Shown piece after piece: positions 1-7,014 of a stretch of 11,178 nt of DNA. The notes below the pieces were generated by a model that saw only the letters and a list, made by a program, of their open reading frames with translations, searched no databases and was not told the DNA's origin. The DNA lies in assembly GCA_963575675.1 (NCBI GenBank), contig CAUYUA010000008.1:1-11178 (forward strand), given 5' to 3'. The position numbers and the translations under genes are program-made. This DNA comes from CAUYUA01 sp963575675 (lineage in GTDB: Bacteria; Pseudomonadota; Alphaproteobacteria; Azospirillales; Azospirillaceae). How positions within the stretch are numbered: the first letter of the stretch is position 1; each line of letters opens with the position of its first letter.

Positions 1-1
1 G

Positions 2-1051
2 CAATTGCAAATGCTGCCGTCGGAACAACTCTCGCAGTCTCTGAACGAGCCTGCGGGCAACGGCAACACGATCCGTCAAGGCATCGAGTTTGATGCTGTC
101 GGTCGCCGAGTTGCCTATTGGTTCTGGCGCAGTCATCCGGGCGATATAACGGACAGCCGCAATCGAGCAGGTGTTCCGGTACGAGTTCCGGCTTCGGAAG
201 TGTTGCACCTCTTTGACCCTGTCGAGGGCGGTCAGGTTCGAGGCTTGTCGCATTTAGCCCCGGCGATCGTCAAGTTGTGGCTGCTTGATCTTTACGATGA
301 CGCTGAATTGGATCGCAAAAAAGTTGCCGCTCTCTTTGCGGGTTTCGTGACGCGGCCCGACGCCGACGGCTCGATGATGGGGGAGGGGGCTCCCGACGCT
401 GCCGGAGCCGGTGCGGTCGGTCTTAAACCCGGCACGCTTCAGGTGCTGTTGCCTGGAGAGGATATCAAATTCAGTAGCCCAGCCGACGTCGGCGGCAACT
501 ATGAGGCGTTCCAGTATAGGACGCTTCTCTCGGTGTGCGCGGCGCTGGGCGTGCCGTACCAGTGCGTTGCCGGAGACATGACCAAGGTCAATTACTCCAG
601 CAGTCGCACGGCTTTGTTGGAGTTTCGTCGCCGGGTCGAGGCCTTTCAGCATTCGGTTCTGGTTTACCAATTCTGTCGCCCGGTGTGGCGGCGCTGGATT
701 ACCACGGCTGTTCTGGCAGGAGCGCTTGATTTGCCGGGTTTCCCGCGCGATCCCGAGCCTTATATGGCGGTGCGTTGGACGCCGCCGAAATGGGATTGGG
801 TTGATCCTCTGAAGGACATCAAAGCCGAGCAAGAAGCGGTGGCGTCCGGTTTTAAGGCCCGTTCCGACGTCCACGAAGCAATGGGTTACGACCCAGAAGA
901 AGTGGACGCTCGCATCGCCGCCGACCGAGAGCGCGAAAGACGGCTGGGCCTGTCGTTTGCCGTCGGAACACCGTCGAAAAACGTGGTGTTCGACACAGAC
1001 GTCGTGTCGGAACAACAGGTTGCGACGGATCAAAAGGAGACGGGATCATGA
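2..1051 (+). CDS. Phage portal protein, lambda gpB family (5' end outside window)
   Basis: The portal forms the ring at the capsid vertex through which DNA is packaged and ejected and to which the tail connectors bind. The frame is open from the first bases, so the true start lies upstream; the TTG at 5 is only the first possible codon. The visible ~349 residues match the C-terminal two thirds of lambda-type portals: GIEFDAVGRRVAY (about 26-38 from the TTG), EVLHLFDP, an RGLSHLAP segment, PGED (about 150), GGNYEAF (about 163), NYSSSR followed by LLEFRR (about 196-208), and a W-x-P-K-W-x-W-V-DP-x-KD stretch near the end. The family identity is from recognition of these motifs. The stop overlaps the next start (ATGA), indicating translational coupling to the protease. 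Nothing looks damaged in the visible part. Confidence 0.93.
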   Translation, partial: QLQMLPSEQLSQSLNEPAGNGNTIRQGIEFDAVGRRVAYWFWRSHPGDITDSRNRAGVPVRVPASEVLHLFDPVEGGQVRGLSHLAPAIVKLWLLDLYDDAELDRKKVAALFAGFVTRPDADGSMMGEGAPDAAGAGAVGLKPGTLQVLLPGEDIKFSSPADVGGNYEAFQYRTLLSVCAALGVPYQCVAGDMTKVNYSSSRTALLEFRRRVEAFQHSVLVYQFCRPVWRRWITTAVLAGALDLPGFPRDPEPYMAVRWTPPKWDWVDPLKDIKAEQEAVASGFKARSDVHEAMGYDPEEVDARIAADRERERRLGLSFAVGTPSKNVVFDTDVVSEQQVATDQKETGS

Positions 1052-2319
1052 CGGAGTCGATGGGAATTGACCTGCCGCATCTTTCGAGCCTGGTCTTCGG
1101 TTCGCCCCTGATGATCGCCAGACCGAAACTCGACATGATCTTGAATGTCCTGGCGCTGCGTCTCCAGGGAGAACCGACCGAGGTCGCGGCTGTGGCGGAG
1201 CGTCCGTTCGTCGTGACGCCGAACGGCATCGCGATTATTCCGGTGCTGGGAACTCTGGCCAATCGCACCTTTGGGGTGGCGGCGATGAGCGGCCTTGCCT
1301 CTTATCTGCGGTTGGGCGAGCAGCTTGATCTGGCAAGCGCTGATCCGGTCGTGCGCGGCATTCTTTTGGATGTCGACTCTAACGGTGGTCAAGCAGGCGG
1401 CGTCTTTGACCTCGCAGACAAGGTTCTGGCGTTGCGCGGTGTCAAGCCGGTTTATGCGATCGCCGATGATGGGTGTCTGAGCGCCGCTTACGCCCTTGCT
1501 TGCGGAGCCGAGCGTTTTTATGTGACCCAGACGGGAGCCGTCGGTTCGATCGGCGTCGTCGCCTTGCACGCGGACCAGTCCGGGGCCGATCAGAAAGCAG
1601 GCGTTCGCTATGACACTATCTCGGCGGGCGAGCGCAAGACCGACGGCAACCCGCACGAGCCGCTTTCCGATGACGCTCGCAGGCATTTGCAGGCCGAAGT
1701 CGATCGTCTTTATGGTTTATTCGTTGCAAAAGTAGCGACTGCTCGCGGCCTTTCCGAGGTTCTGGTGCGCAACCAGCAAGCGGGCGTGTTCTTTGGCGGC
1801 AACGCCGTTGTCGCCGGTCTTGCCGATCAAGTCGGCACCTTCGCTTCTGCACTTTCCGATCTGTCTTCGCGCATTGCGACCAGCCGAAGCCGATTGCTCG
1901 GCAAAAGCGGCGATACGATGTCTTCTGCACCGAAAGGGGCCAACACAATGTCTGAAACGTCTCCCACGCCTACGGCGGAAACTACGACTGTTTCCGAAAC
2001 GGCTCTGCGCGAGCAATTGGCCGCCGAGATCGCAGCAAAAGCCGAGGGGCCGACAGCCGAAACGCATCAGGCTCTGACGGTGCGTTTGCGCGCTGAAGCC
2101 GTCGAGATCGTCGAACTCTGTCAGATCGCCGGGCAGCCGAAACTGGCCGCTGAGTTTGTTCGAAGGGGCTTGTCTCCGGCGGCAGTGCGCAAGAATTTGC
2201 TCAATAGCCAAGCCGCTCCGTTCGAGGCTGCGCCGACCACGCCGGTTTCGACGACGGCTCCGGCCGGAGAAAACCCTCTGATCGCCGCCATGAAGGCGGC
2301 CTACCCGACGAAAGGTTAA
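1048..2319 (+). CDS. S49-family capsid maturation protease with C-terminal scaffold region (lambda gpC-like)
   Basis: A 423-residue serine peptidase of the SppA/S49 type that would process the portal and scaffold inside the procapsid. AAGGAG at 1034-1039 precedes the ATG, which overlaps the portal stop by 4 nt. The peptidase domain covers about residues 55-270. VRGILLDVDSNGG (about 102-114) is the usual first conserved block. Ser145 in the CLSAAYALA segment, followed by GAVGSIGV, fits the nucleophile. Lys197 in SAGERKTDG fits the catalytic lysine of the Ser-Lys dyad. Residues about 290-423 are Ala/Thr/Pro-rich, then helical and charged, and lack protease motifs. That is the layout of lambda C, whose 3' part also encodes scaffold Nu3. 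Total length is close to lambda gpC (439 aa). Confidence 0.9.
   Translation: MTESMGIDLPHLSSLVFGSPLMIARPKLDMILNVLALRLQGEPTEVAAVAERPFVVTPNGIAIIPVLGTLANRTFGVAAMSGLASYLRLGEQLDLASADPVVRGILLDVDSNGGQAGGVFDLADKVLALRGVKPVYAIADDGCLSAAYALACGAERFYVTQTGAVGSIGVVALHADQSGADQKAGVRYDTISAGERKTDGNPHEPLSDDARRHLQAEVDRLYGLFVAKVATARGLSEVLVRNQQAGVFFGGNAVVAGLADQVGTFASALSDLSSRIATSRSRLLGKSGDTMSSAPKGANTMSETSPTPTAETTTVSETALREQLAAEIAAKAEGPTAETHQALTVRLRAEAVEIVELCQIAGQPKLAAEFVRRGLSPAAVRKNLLNSQAAPFEAAPTTPVSTTAPAGENPLIAAMKAAYPTKG
1948..2319 (+). CDS. Probable nested scaffold protein (Nu3-like), in frame inside the protease gene
   Basis: An internal ATG at codon 301 of the protease gene is preceded by GAAAGGGG (1932-1939) with 8 nt spacing, a plausible ribosome-binding site in the linker between the protease and C-terminal regions. 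It would give a 123-residue protein: a Thr/Pro/Ala-rich start, a helical charged stretch (about residues 18-75) and an Ala/Pro-rich tail ending in LIAAMKAAYPTKG. In lambda, Nu3 is made in this way from the 3' end of C and acts as the internal scaffold for gpE assembly; the capsid gene follows two genes downstream here as well. A second internal ATG at 1918 has a weaker upstream sequence. No homology is claimed for the scaffold itself; the case rests on position, the start signal and composition. Confidence 0.6.
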   Translation: MSETSPTPTAETTTVSETALREQLAAEIAAKAEGPTAETHQALTVRLRAEAVEIVELCQIAGQPKLAAEFVRRGLSPAAVRKNLLNSQAAPFEAAPTTPVSTTAPAGENPLIAAMKAAYPTKG

Positions 2320-2323
2320 GGCG

Positions 2324-2716
2324 ATGACCGCAGTTATTGAGCCGCCTCGTTTGACCGGCGTGTTGAAGTTTGAGGAAGACCAAAATTATTGCCGAGAAGA
2401 AGTGACCGTTCTTGCCGGATCGGGAGGAGATCGCGAACTGCGCATTGGAACCGTTCTCGGTCGGATTACGGCTTCGAGCAAGGTTGTCGGGCTGAACCTC
2501 GCCGCCTCCGACGGGTCGCAGACCGTTTATGGAGTTCTGCTGACCAACACCACCGCGCCCGACGGCGTGGACGCGACCGGCGTGGCGTTGGTTCGAGGTC
2601 CGGCGATCGTTTCGGACGCCGGGTTGATCTATCCGAGCGGCGCAAGCGGCGCGCAAAAAACCACCATCAACGCGGCTTTGCTGAGTCTCGGCGTCGTCGT
2701 GCGCCAGGGAGTTTGA
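2324..2716 (+). CDS. Head decoration protein, lambda gpD-like
   Basis: A 130-residue protein of the HDPD/gpD type that would trim the outside of the expanded capsid and stabilise it against packaged DNA. It begins 4 nt after the protease stop, with AAAGG (2311-2315) 8 nt upstream. Visible family features are the early RLTGVLKFEEDQNYCREEVTV segment, a GTVLGRIT strand, a YGVLLTN strand and the closing region with a VRGPAIV strand. It is slightly longer than lambda gpD (110 aa). Position between the protease and the major capsid gene is the standard lambda order and supports the call. Confidence 0.87.
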   Translation: MTAVIEPPRLTGVLKFEEDQNYCREEVTVLAGSGGDRELRIGTVLGRITASSKVVGLNLAASDGSQTVYGVLLTNTTAPDGVDATGVALVRGPAIVSDAGLIYPSGASGAQKTTINAALLSLGVVVRQGV

Positions 2717-2719
2717 GAC

Positions 2720-3736
2720 ATGACCACTATTCCCAATCCATTCGGTCTCGGCTACGATCTCTCCACGATGACCGAGGCCATCAATCTCATCCCTAATCTG
2801 TGGGGGAGGTTGAACGAATACAACCTCTTTCCGGTTGAAGGCATCACCACGCGCGACGTTGTTCTTGACCTCGTCAACGAATACTTGACCATTCTGCCCG
2901 AGCGCGAACCCGGCGCTCCGGCGACGGTCGGCCGAAACGAAGATCGCTCGATTTTGTCGTTCCGCGCGCCGCACATTCCGCATGAAGAGTTGGTGTTGCC
3001 CTCCGACGTTCAAGGGCGTCGGGCTCCCGGTCAAACCGGGCCGGATTCAATGACGCTCGCCTATCAGAGAAAACTCGAAGTCGGGCGTCGAAAATTTGCA
3101 TTGACTCTCGAATATCTGCGGATGGGGGCTTTAAAAGGCGTCATCATCGGCGGTTCCGGCAAGACGTTGTACAATCTTTATACGACGTTCAACATCACCC
3201 AAAAGTCCGTTGACTTCGTTCTTGGAACATCGACGACCGACGTCGACGGCAAGATCAACGAAGTTCTGCGTCATATCGAAGACAATCTTCTCGGGGAAGT
3301 GATGTCCGGCGTCATGGCGTTGGTCAGCCCTGAGTTCTTCGACAAACTGATTGCTCACCCGGCAATGAAGGAAGCCTATAAATATTACTCGGCGACCGGA
3401 GCGCAGCCTTTGCGGGAGGACATTCGGCGGCGCTTTCCTCATAAAGGTCTCGTTTTTGAGGAGTATCGCGGCTCGGGTCAATTGTCGAACGGAACCACGG
3501 CTCGCTTCATCGCCGCCGGAGAGGGGCACGCTTTTCCGCTCGGCACAACTCAGACGTTTAAAACTTATCTGGCCCCGGCCAACAAAGACGAGTTCGTCAA
3601 CACCGTCGGCATGGAGTCCTATGCGTGGCCGGTGCGGACGGCCGACGAACGCGGATGGCGGATCATTATGGAGAGTAATCCTCTGCCGTTGTGCCGACGG
3701 CCTCACGTCTTGGTCAAGTTGACGACCAGCAACTGA
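2720..3736 (+). CDS. Major capsid protein, lambda gpE family
   Basis: A 338-residue HK97-fold capsid subunit of the Phage_cap_E family (lambda gpE is 341 aa). AGGGAG at 2706-2711 lies 8 nt before the ATG, and the gene starts 3 nt after the decoration-protein stop. Family marks include an N-terminal LNEYNLFPVEGITT stretch, PHIPHEE at about 84-90 followed by LVLPSDVQG, and a C-terminal block with AFPLGT, YLAPANKDEFVNT, and SNPLPLCRRPHVLVK (from Ser319) ending the protein. All blocks are in the expected order with no frameshift. The gene is the last of the head-shell cluster and is followed by a terminator. Confidence 0.93.
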   Translation: MTTIPNPFGLGYDLSTMTEAINLIPNLWGRLNEYNLFPVEGITTRDVVLDLVNEYLTILPEREPGAPATVGRNEDRSILSFRAPHIPHEELVLPSDVQGRRAPGQTGPDSMTLAYQRKLEVGRRKFALTLEYLRMGALKGVIIGGSGKTLYNLYTTFNITQKSVDFVLGTSTTDVDGKINEVLRHIEDNLLGEVMSGVMALVSPEFFDKLIAHPAMKEAYKYYSATGAQPLREDIRRRFPHKGLVFEEYRGSGQLSNGTTARFIAAGEGHAFPLGTTQTFKTYLAPANKDEFVNTVGMESYAWPVRTADERGWRIIMESNPLPLCRRPHVLVKLTTSN

Positions 3737-3765
3737 ACTTGAGCTGTGCATAAATTGACTGTCCG

Positions 3766-3788
3766 AGCCGCCGAGTGCGGCTTTTTTT
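3766..3788 (+). terminator. Intrinsic terminator after the capsid gene
   Basis: AGCCGC (3766-3771) pairs perfectly with GCGGCT (3777-3782) around a 5-nt CGAGT loop, followed at once by a run of seven T (3782-3788). It lies 29 nt after the capsid stop and only 13 nt before the endolysin ATG. It is a textbook rho-independent signal on the + strand. Since all downstream genes are also late genes with no obvious promoter between, it probably works as a partial terminator or is overridden by late antitermination. Confidence 0.75.
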
Positions 3789-3801
3789 GTGGGAAAAGAC
3801 G

Positions 3802-4335
3802 ATGGATCGTATCGACCAAATCATCCAAACCATGGTCAAGCGCTGGGAGGGAGAGTATTCGAACCACCCTGCGGATCGTGGCGGGCCGACGAAATGGGGG
3901 ATTACTTCCAGGGTTTACTGTGAATACCTCGGAAAGCCGGTGACGCCAGACATGGTGAAAGCCATGCCTTGGGTGCATGCGCTTGCGATTTACCGCGAGC
4001 GCTATTGGTTGCGCGCCGGGATTGATCGTCTGCCCGAGGCGCTTCAGCCGGTTGTGTTCGATATGGCGGTCAATCACGGGCCTGGAACGGCCGGGCGTTT
4101 GTTGCAACACGCTCTGGGCGAACTCGGATGGCCGATCATCGGTGACGGCATTATCGGCAAGATCACGTCCGGGATCGCCACACGCGCCGTCTTCGATCTT
4201 GGAGCCAAGCGGGTCATCGACGCAATCTGCGATCAGCGTCGAGAGTATTACCAATCGATCATTTCTCATGATTTGTCGCAGTCGGTCTTCGCACGCGGCT
4301 GGTTGGATCGTTGTGAGAGCTATCGATTACCGTAG
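3802..4335 (+). CDS. Phage endolysin, glycoside hydrolase family 108 N-acetylmuramidase
   Basis: A 177-residue muramidase expected to cleave the glycan strands of peptidoglycan at host lysis. Residues about 8-90 carry the GH108 core: WEGEYSNHPADRGGPTKWGIT at 15-35, where Glu16 fits the catalytic acid of the EGGY-type motif (here EGEY). Residues about 87-170 resemble the PG_binding_3 domain, with FDMAVNHGPGTAGRLLQHALG and a G-D-G-x-I-G turn at 114-119. There is no signal peptide or membrane segment, so export would need a holin. I chose the ATG at 3802 over an in-frame GTG at 3775 because the GTG lies inside the terminator hairpin; the sequence before 3802 (GGGAAAAG) is only a weak ribosome-binding site. 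Its place between capsid and connector genes is unusual for lambda-like phages. Confidence 0.85.
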   Translation: MDRIDQIIQTMVKRWEGEYSNHPADRGGPTKWGITSRVYCEYLGKPVTPDMVKAMPWVHALAIYRERYWLRAGIDRLPEALQPVVFDMAVNHGPGTAGRLLQHALGELGWPIIGDGIIGKITSGIATRAVFDLGAKRVIDAICDQRREYYQSIISHDLSQSVFARGWLDRCESYRLP

Positions 4336-4364
4336 AGTTGTCTTGATCTATTGGAGAGGTTGTC

Positions 4365-4655
4365 ATGGACGCCGTACTGGGAGTGTTCGACTTCATTACC
4401 GTCAATCTCGGCTCGATCGTGACGGCGGCTTTCGCCGTGATCGGCGTGTTGTCTCACGCCGCAGCCGCGTTCAATCTCACCGGCTTGGCGAAAATCAGCG
4501 AAAAGTTGCACGACATCGTCCAGGTTGCCGCAGGCAATTGGGGCCGCGCCGCCAACGTTGTCAAAGTGGTGAAGGCTTATCGCGCCGACGGTCCTCTTGC
4601 CGCATTGAATCAGATTGAGGTTTTGGTGAAATCCGATCGCCTTAAGGGTGTCTGA
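4365..4655 (+). CDS. Small one-span membrane protein, possible holin
   Basis: A 96-residue protein that I do not recognise by family. GGAGAGG (4353-4359) is 5 nt from the ATG, a good ribosome-binding site. Residues about 15-37 form one hydrophobic, Ala/Val/Ile-rich span (from NLGSIVTAAFAVIGVLS onward), followed by an amphipathic helix (about 40-70) with Lys, Arg and Asp, and a basic C-terminus ending SDRLKGV. It starts 29 nt after the endolysin stop and its own stop overlaps the next ATG (TGATG). A membrane protein directly after a signal-less endolysin suggests a holin or pinholin-like role, but that is inference from position and topology; a structural role is possible. Confidence 0.6.
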   Translation: MDAVLGVFDFITVNLGSIVTAAFAVIGVLSHAAAAFNLTGLAKISEKLHDIVQVAAGNWGRAANVVKVVKAYRADGPLAALNQIEVLVKSDRLKGV

Positions 4656-4963
4656 TGAATTTTGCACAACTTGTGGTCGATGCGGCGTTCCGACAGTTCG
4701 GAGCGCCCGCTGTCCACATTGCCGCCGACGGGACGTCCACGCCGATCCGCGTGATCGCCAAGCGTCCGGACGCCGAAGTTCGGTTCGACGCTCTGCAATT
4801 GATCGCCGAAACCGCATCGTTCGAAGTGAGGACCGGCGAACTCGCCACGGTCAACTCCGGCGACGTTTTGACCGTGGATGGAACCGATTATGTGATCAAA
4901 GGAGGAAAGAGGCTTGATCCAGATCGGTTGATTTGGACTATTGACACTTATGCAGCGGATTAA
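4655..4963 (+). CDS. Head-tail joining protein, lambda gpFII-like
   Basis: A 102-residue protein matching the Phage_attach/gpFII type: small, beta-rich, with an early FRQFGAPAVHIAADG segment, a central VRFDALQLIAETASFEVRTGEL stretch, VNSGDVLTVDGTDYVIKGGKR and a C-terminal LIWTIDTYAAD strand. gpFII binds the completed portal vertex of the filled head and provides the docking site for the tail. The ATG overlaps the preceding stop by one base, with TTAAGGG (4642-4648) in front. Length is near lambda gpFII (117 aa). Position right before the Z-like gene agrees with lambda order. Confidence 0.72.
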   Translation: MNFAQLVVDAAFRQFGAPAVHIAADGTSTPIRVIAKRPDAEVRFDALQLIAETASFEVRTGELATVNSGDVLTVDGTDYVIKGGKRLDPDRLIWTIDTYAAD

Positions 4964-4965
4964 TA

Positions 4966-5676
4966 ATGCGCGTTTTACTGACTCTTGACGGCGTCGCCGA
5001 CGACTTGCGTCGAGAAGCCGATGTCTTGGTCGCTGCGGCGACGAGAGGAGTTGCCGAAGCAACGGAAAATTTAGCGGGGGCGTTGAGGAATCAGGTTGTG
5101 TCGGCCGGGCTCGGCGAGCGTCTTGCTCGGACCTGGAAGCACGGAATGGATGCGCCGAAAGGCAATGTGATTTCCGGCGCGGTCTGGTCCAAGGCTCCTC
5201 TGATTATCCAAGGCTTCGATGAGGGAGCGACGATTGTCGCCCGCAACGGAAGTCGGTGGTTGGCGATCCCGACCGACAATGTCCCACCGCGAGAAAGAGG
5301 GGCAAAAGCGCCGGGCGCTCATCCGCGATCGAAGATGACGCCGGTCGAGGTCGAAGCAAATTTCAACCACGACTTGCGGTTGGTTCCATCGCCGAGCGGC
5401 GCGTCCGCTTATCTGGTGATGGACGACTTGATCTCGGCGCGCTCCGGTCGAGGGTTTCGCTCGACGACGCCGCGTCGTTTGGCGCAAGGGCGGGAGGCGC
5501 GGTCGATCCTCATGTTCGTTCTCGTTCCGCAGGTTACTTTGTCCAAACGGCTCGACGTCGCCGGGGCTATCGCTCGAATTGAGCAAGACTTTCCAAACAT
5601 GATTCTAGCATTACAGTTGCGTTTTCTTCAGGTGGGCGCGCTGTGCCGCTGCCTGATGTGCTCTTCGCCACAATGA
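4966..5676 (+). CDS. DUF6441-like phage protein in the tail-completion (Z) position, C-terminus altered by IS insertion
   Basis: A 236-residue reading frame beginning 2 nt after the previous stop without a strong ribosome-binding site, so probably translationally coupled. It resembles the DUF6441 prophage family: helical N-terminus, RTWKHGM (about 45-51), a VWSKAPLIIQGFDEGATI strand pair, WLAIPTDNVP, and a C-terminal FVLVPQVTLSKRLDV segment. Between FII- and U-like genes this is where lambda has Z, a tail-completion protein; that role is inferred. The codon for Leu214 spans the target duplication. Beyond it, the last 22 residues (ALQLRFLQVGAL then a Cys-rich end) are encoded by the IS left end. 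Without the IS the gene would end after six residues, GTLTET, giving 220 aa. The body of the protein is intact, so it may still work. Confidence 0.7.
   Translation: MRVLLTLDGVADDLRREADVLVAAATRGVAEATENLAGALRNQVVSAGLGERLARTWKHGMDAPKGNVISGAVWSKAPLIIQGFDEGATIVARNGSRWLAIPTDNVPPRERGAKAPGAHPRSKMTPVEVEANFNHDLRLVPSPSGASAYLVMDDLISARSGRGFRSTTPRRLAQGREARSILMFVLVPQVTLSKRLDVAGAIARIEQDFPNMILALQLRFLQVGALCRCLMCSSPQ
5605..5608. repeat. Target-site duplication, left copy (CTAG)
   Basis: CTAG directly precedes the left terminal inverted repeat and is repeated after the right one at 7035-7038. A 4-bp duplication fitting YTAR is characteristic of IS701-family insertions. Confidence 0.9.
5609..5628 (+). repeat. 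IS left terminal inverted repeat
   Basis: CATTACAGTTGCGTTTTCTT, the exact reverse complement of 7015-7034. The match stops at the next base. In its new place it is read as codons for the tail of the interrupted DUF6441-like gene. Confidence 0.95.
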
Positions 5677-5759
5677 CCATGAGATGATGAAGGCTGGCTG
5701 AATTTGCCTTTGGGCCATGCGGACGGCGATACGGCGAATTTCCTGAACGGACCAACGGA

Positions 5760-6968
5760 TCAGGAGACGTGTGGATTTGGTTGAATTTTCGTCTTTCCCT
5801 TCGTTTTTTTGGGTGACTGGCCGTTGATCTGGCAGCGGATGGCGGCCAACATGGTGAAGGCGAGCATGACGAGCGAGACATGGCGGTGCCAGCCATGCCA
5901 GGAGCGGGTCTCGTTATGGTCGAGGCCAAGTTCATTCTTGGCGGTCTCGAAGCTGTCCTCGATAGCCCAACGGCATCCCTCAACCCGAACGAGGGTGTCA
6001 ATGGTGGTTCCGGCTGGGCACCAGGTGGAGAAGAAAGCGAGATCGCCATCGGCGATATGGCGCCGGATCAGCAGGCCGCGGGTCCACAAGCCGGTTCGGC
6101 TGTCGTCATCGTCGGCGGCGTCGAGATCGGCCAGTTCCAGATACGCCCAGTCATGCAGGCGGGCGCCCTTGGTGCCGTCGCCCGCCGACAGGCGGGTCCA
6201 ATCGGCGGCGGCCAGGCCTTGCGCGATGGTCTCGGCCGTTCCGGTGACCGGTCGCGCCTTCCCCCACGAGGTGAAGGCGTGAGTGGAACTGACCCCCAGT
6301 ACATAGCCCTTGCCGGCGCGACGCAACGCGGTCTCGAGGTCGCCGACACCATAGACGCTGTCGGCCGCGACCCAGCGGAACGGCGCCCGAGCCAGGACCG
6401 CCCGCTCGATCATGGCGCGGGCCAAGGCCGGCTTGGTGGCGAACACCGTTCCAACCGGCACATGCGCCGCCGCCATGCGTTGCGGATCGTCCGTCCAGGA
6501 CTTCGGCAGATAGAGCGCCCGATCAAGGAAGGCATGGCCGTGCCGCGACACATAGCAGGCAAACACGCCGATCTGGCAGTTGGTGATCTTGCCCACCGAG
6601 CCCGTATATTGCCGCCCGACACCGCAGGAGGCCTTGCCCTGTTTCAGGAAGCCGGTCTCGTCGATCACCAGAACCGCATCGGAATCGGCAAGAGTTTCAA
6701 GCGTATAATCCCGGACGACCTCCCGTAGATCATCGGCATTCCAGCGACCGCGCCCCAAAATCGCCTGCTGACGCCACGGGCCGGGATCTCCCGCCGCTTC
6801 TGCCCGCATCCAACCCGTCTTGCGCCGCTCAGCCCCAAGCAAGCCATCCAGAAACAGTCCCGCCGAGGCGGCCACACGCTCTTGCGTAAACAGGGGGCGT
6901 ATTCGAGCCTTCACATCCCGTAACGATGAACCCCACAATTCAAACGTCTCTTCCAGCGATGCCGCCAT
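5760..6968 (-). CDS. IS701-family DDE transposase
   Basis: A 402-residue transposase catalysing cut-and-paste movement of its IS. I chose the ATG at 6968 because GGAGG (complement of 6976-6980) lies 7 nt upstream; an in-frame TTG at 7016 would start inside the inverted repeat. The RNase-H-like DDE_5 core is complete. Asp103 is in VLVIDETGF, which is followed by GVGRQYTGSVGKITNCQ. Asp203 is in WVAADSVYG. Glu337 is in the C-terminal RWAIEDSFETAKNELGLDH block, followed by RSWHGWHRH. An Asp-rich stretch (ADLDAADDDDS, about 280-290) lies between the second Asp and the Glu. The protein ends in a basic KKTKGKTK tail. No stop or frameshift is seen, so it should be functional. Confidence 0.93.
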   Translation of the reverse strand: MAASLEETFELWGSSLRDVKARIRPLFTQERVAASAGLFLDGLLGAERRKTGWMRAEAAGDPGPWRQQAILGRGRWNADDLREVVRDYTLETLADSDAVLVIDETGFLKQGKASCGVGRQYTGSVGKITNCQIGVFACYVSRHGHAFLDRALYLPKSWTDDPQRMAAAHVPVGTVFATKPALARAMIERAVLARAPFRWVAADSVYGVGDLETALRRAGKGYVLGVSSTHAFTSWGKARPVTGTAETIAQGLAAADWTRLSAGDGTKGARLHDWAYLELADLDAADDDDSRTGLWTRGLLIRRHIADGDLAFFSTWCPAGTTIDTLVRVEGCRWAIEDSFETAKNELGLDHNETRSWHGWHRHVSLVMLAFTMLAAIRCQINGQSPKKTKGKTKIQPNPHVS

Positions 6969-7014
6969 CCCATGACCTCCCCGAATCATGGTCACCCATA
7001 GATTCAGAAAAACC

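Noticed and set aside
254..3034. Long - strand frames opposite the portal, protease and capsid genes (for example 254-1033 and 2201-3034)
   Set aside because: They lie wholly across well-recognised + strand genes, are rich in Arg, Ser and Gln as expected from out-of-frame GC-rich DNA, and have no recognisable motifs.
3737..3765. TTGAGC/TTGACT-like and CATAAAT-like elements before the terminator as a promoter for the endolysin
   Set aside because: Spacing between the -35-like and -10-like parts does not fit, and a promoter here would fire directly into the terminator.
3775..3801. Upstream GTG start for the endolysin adding nine residues
   Set aside because: The GTG is in the loop and stem of the terminator and has no ribosome-binding site; GH108 homology begins after the ATG at 3802.
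4898..4916. Very strong ribosome-binding-like sequence AAAGGAGG inside the head-tail joining gene, 8 nt before a TTG
   Set aside because: The TTG frame stops after five codons; the bases encode the IKGGKR segment of the protein, so it is likely coincidental.
5880..6728. 282-codon + strand frame inside the IS
   Set aside because: It is the mirror of the transposase gene, whose DDE motifs and ribosome-binding site are clear on the - strand.
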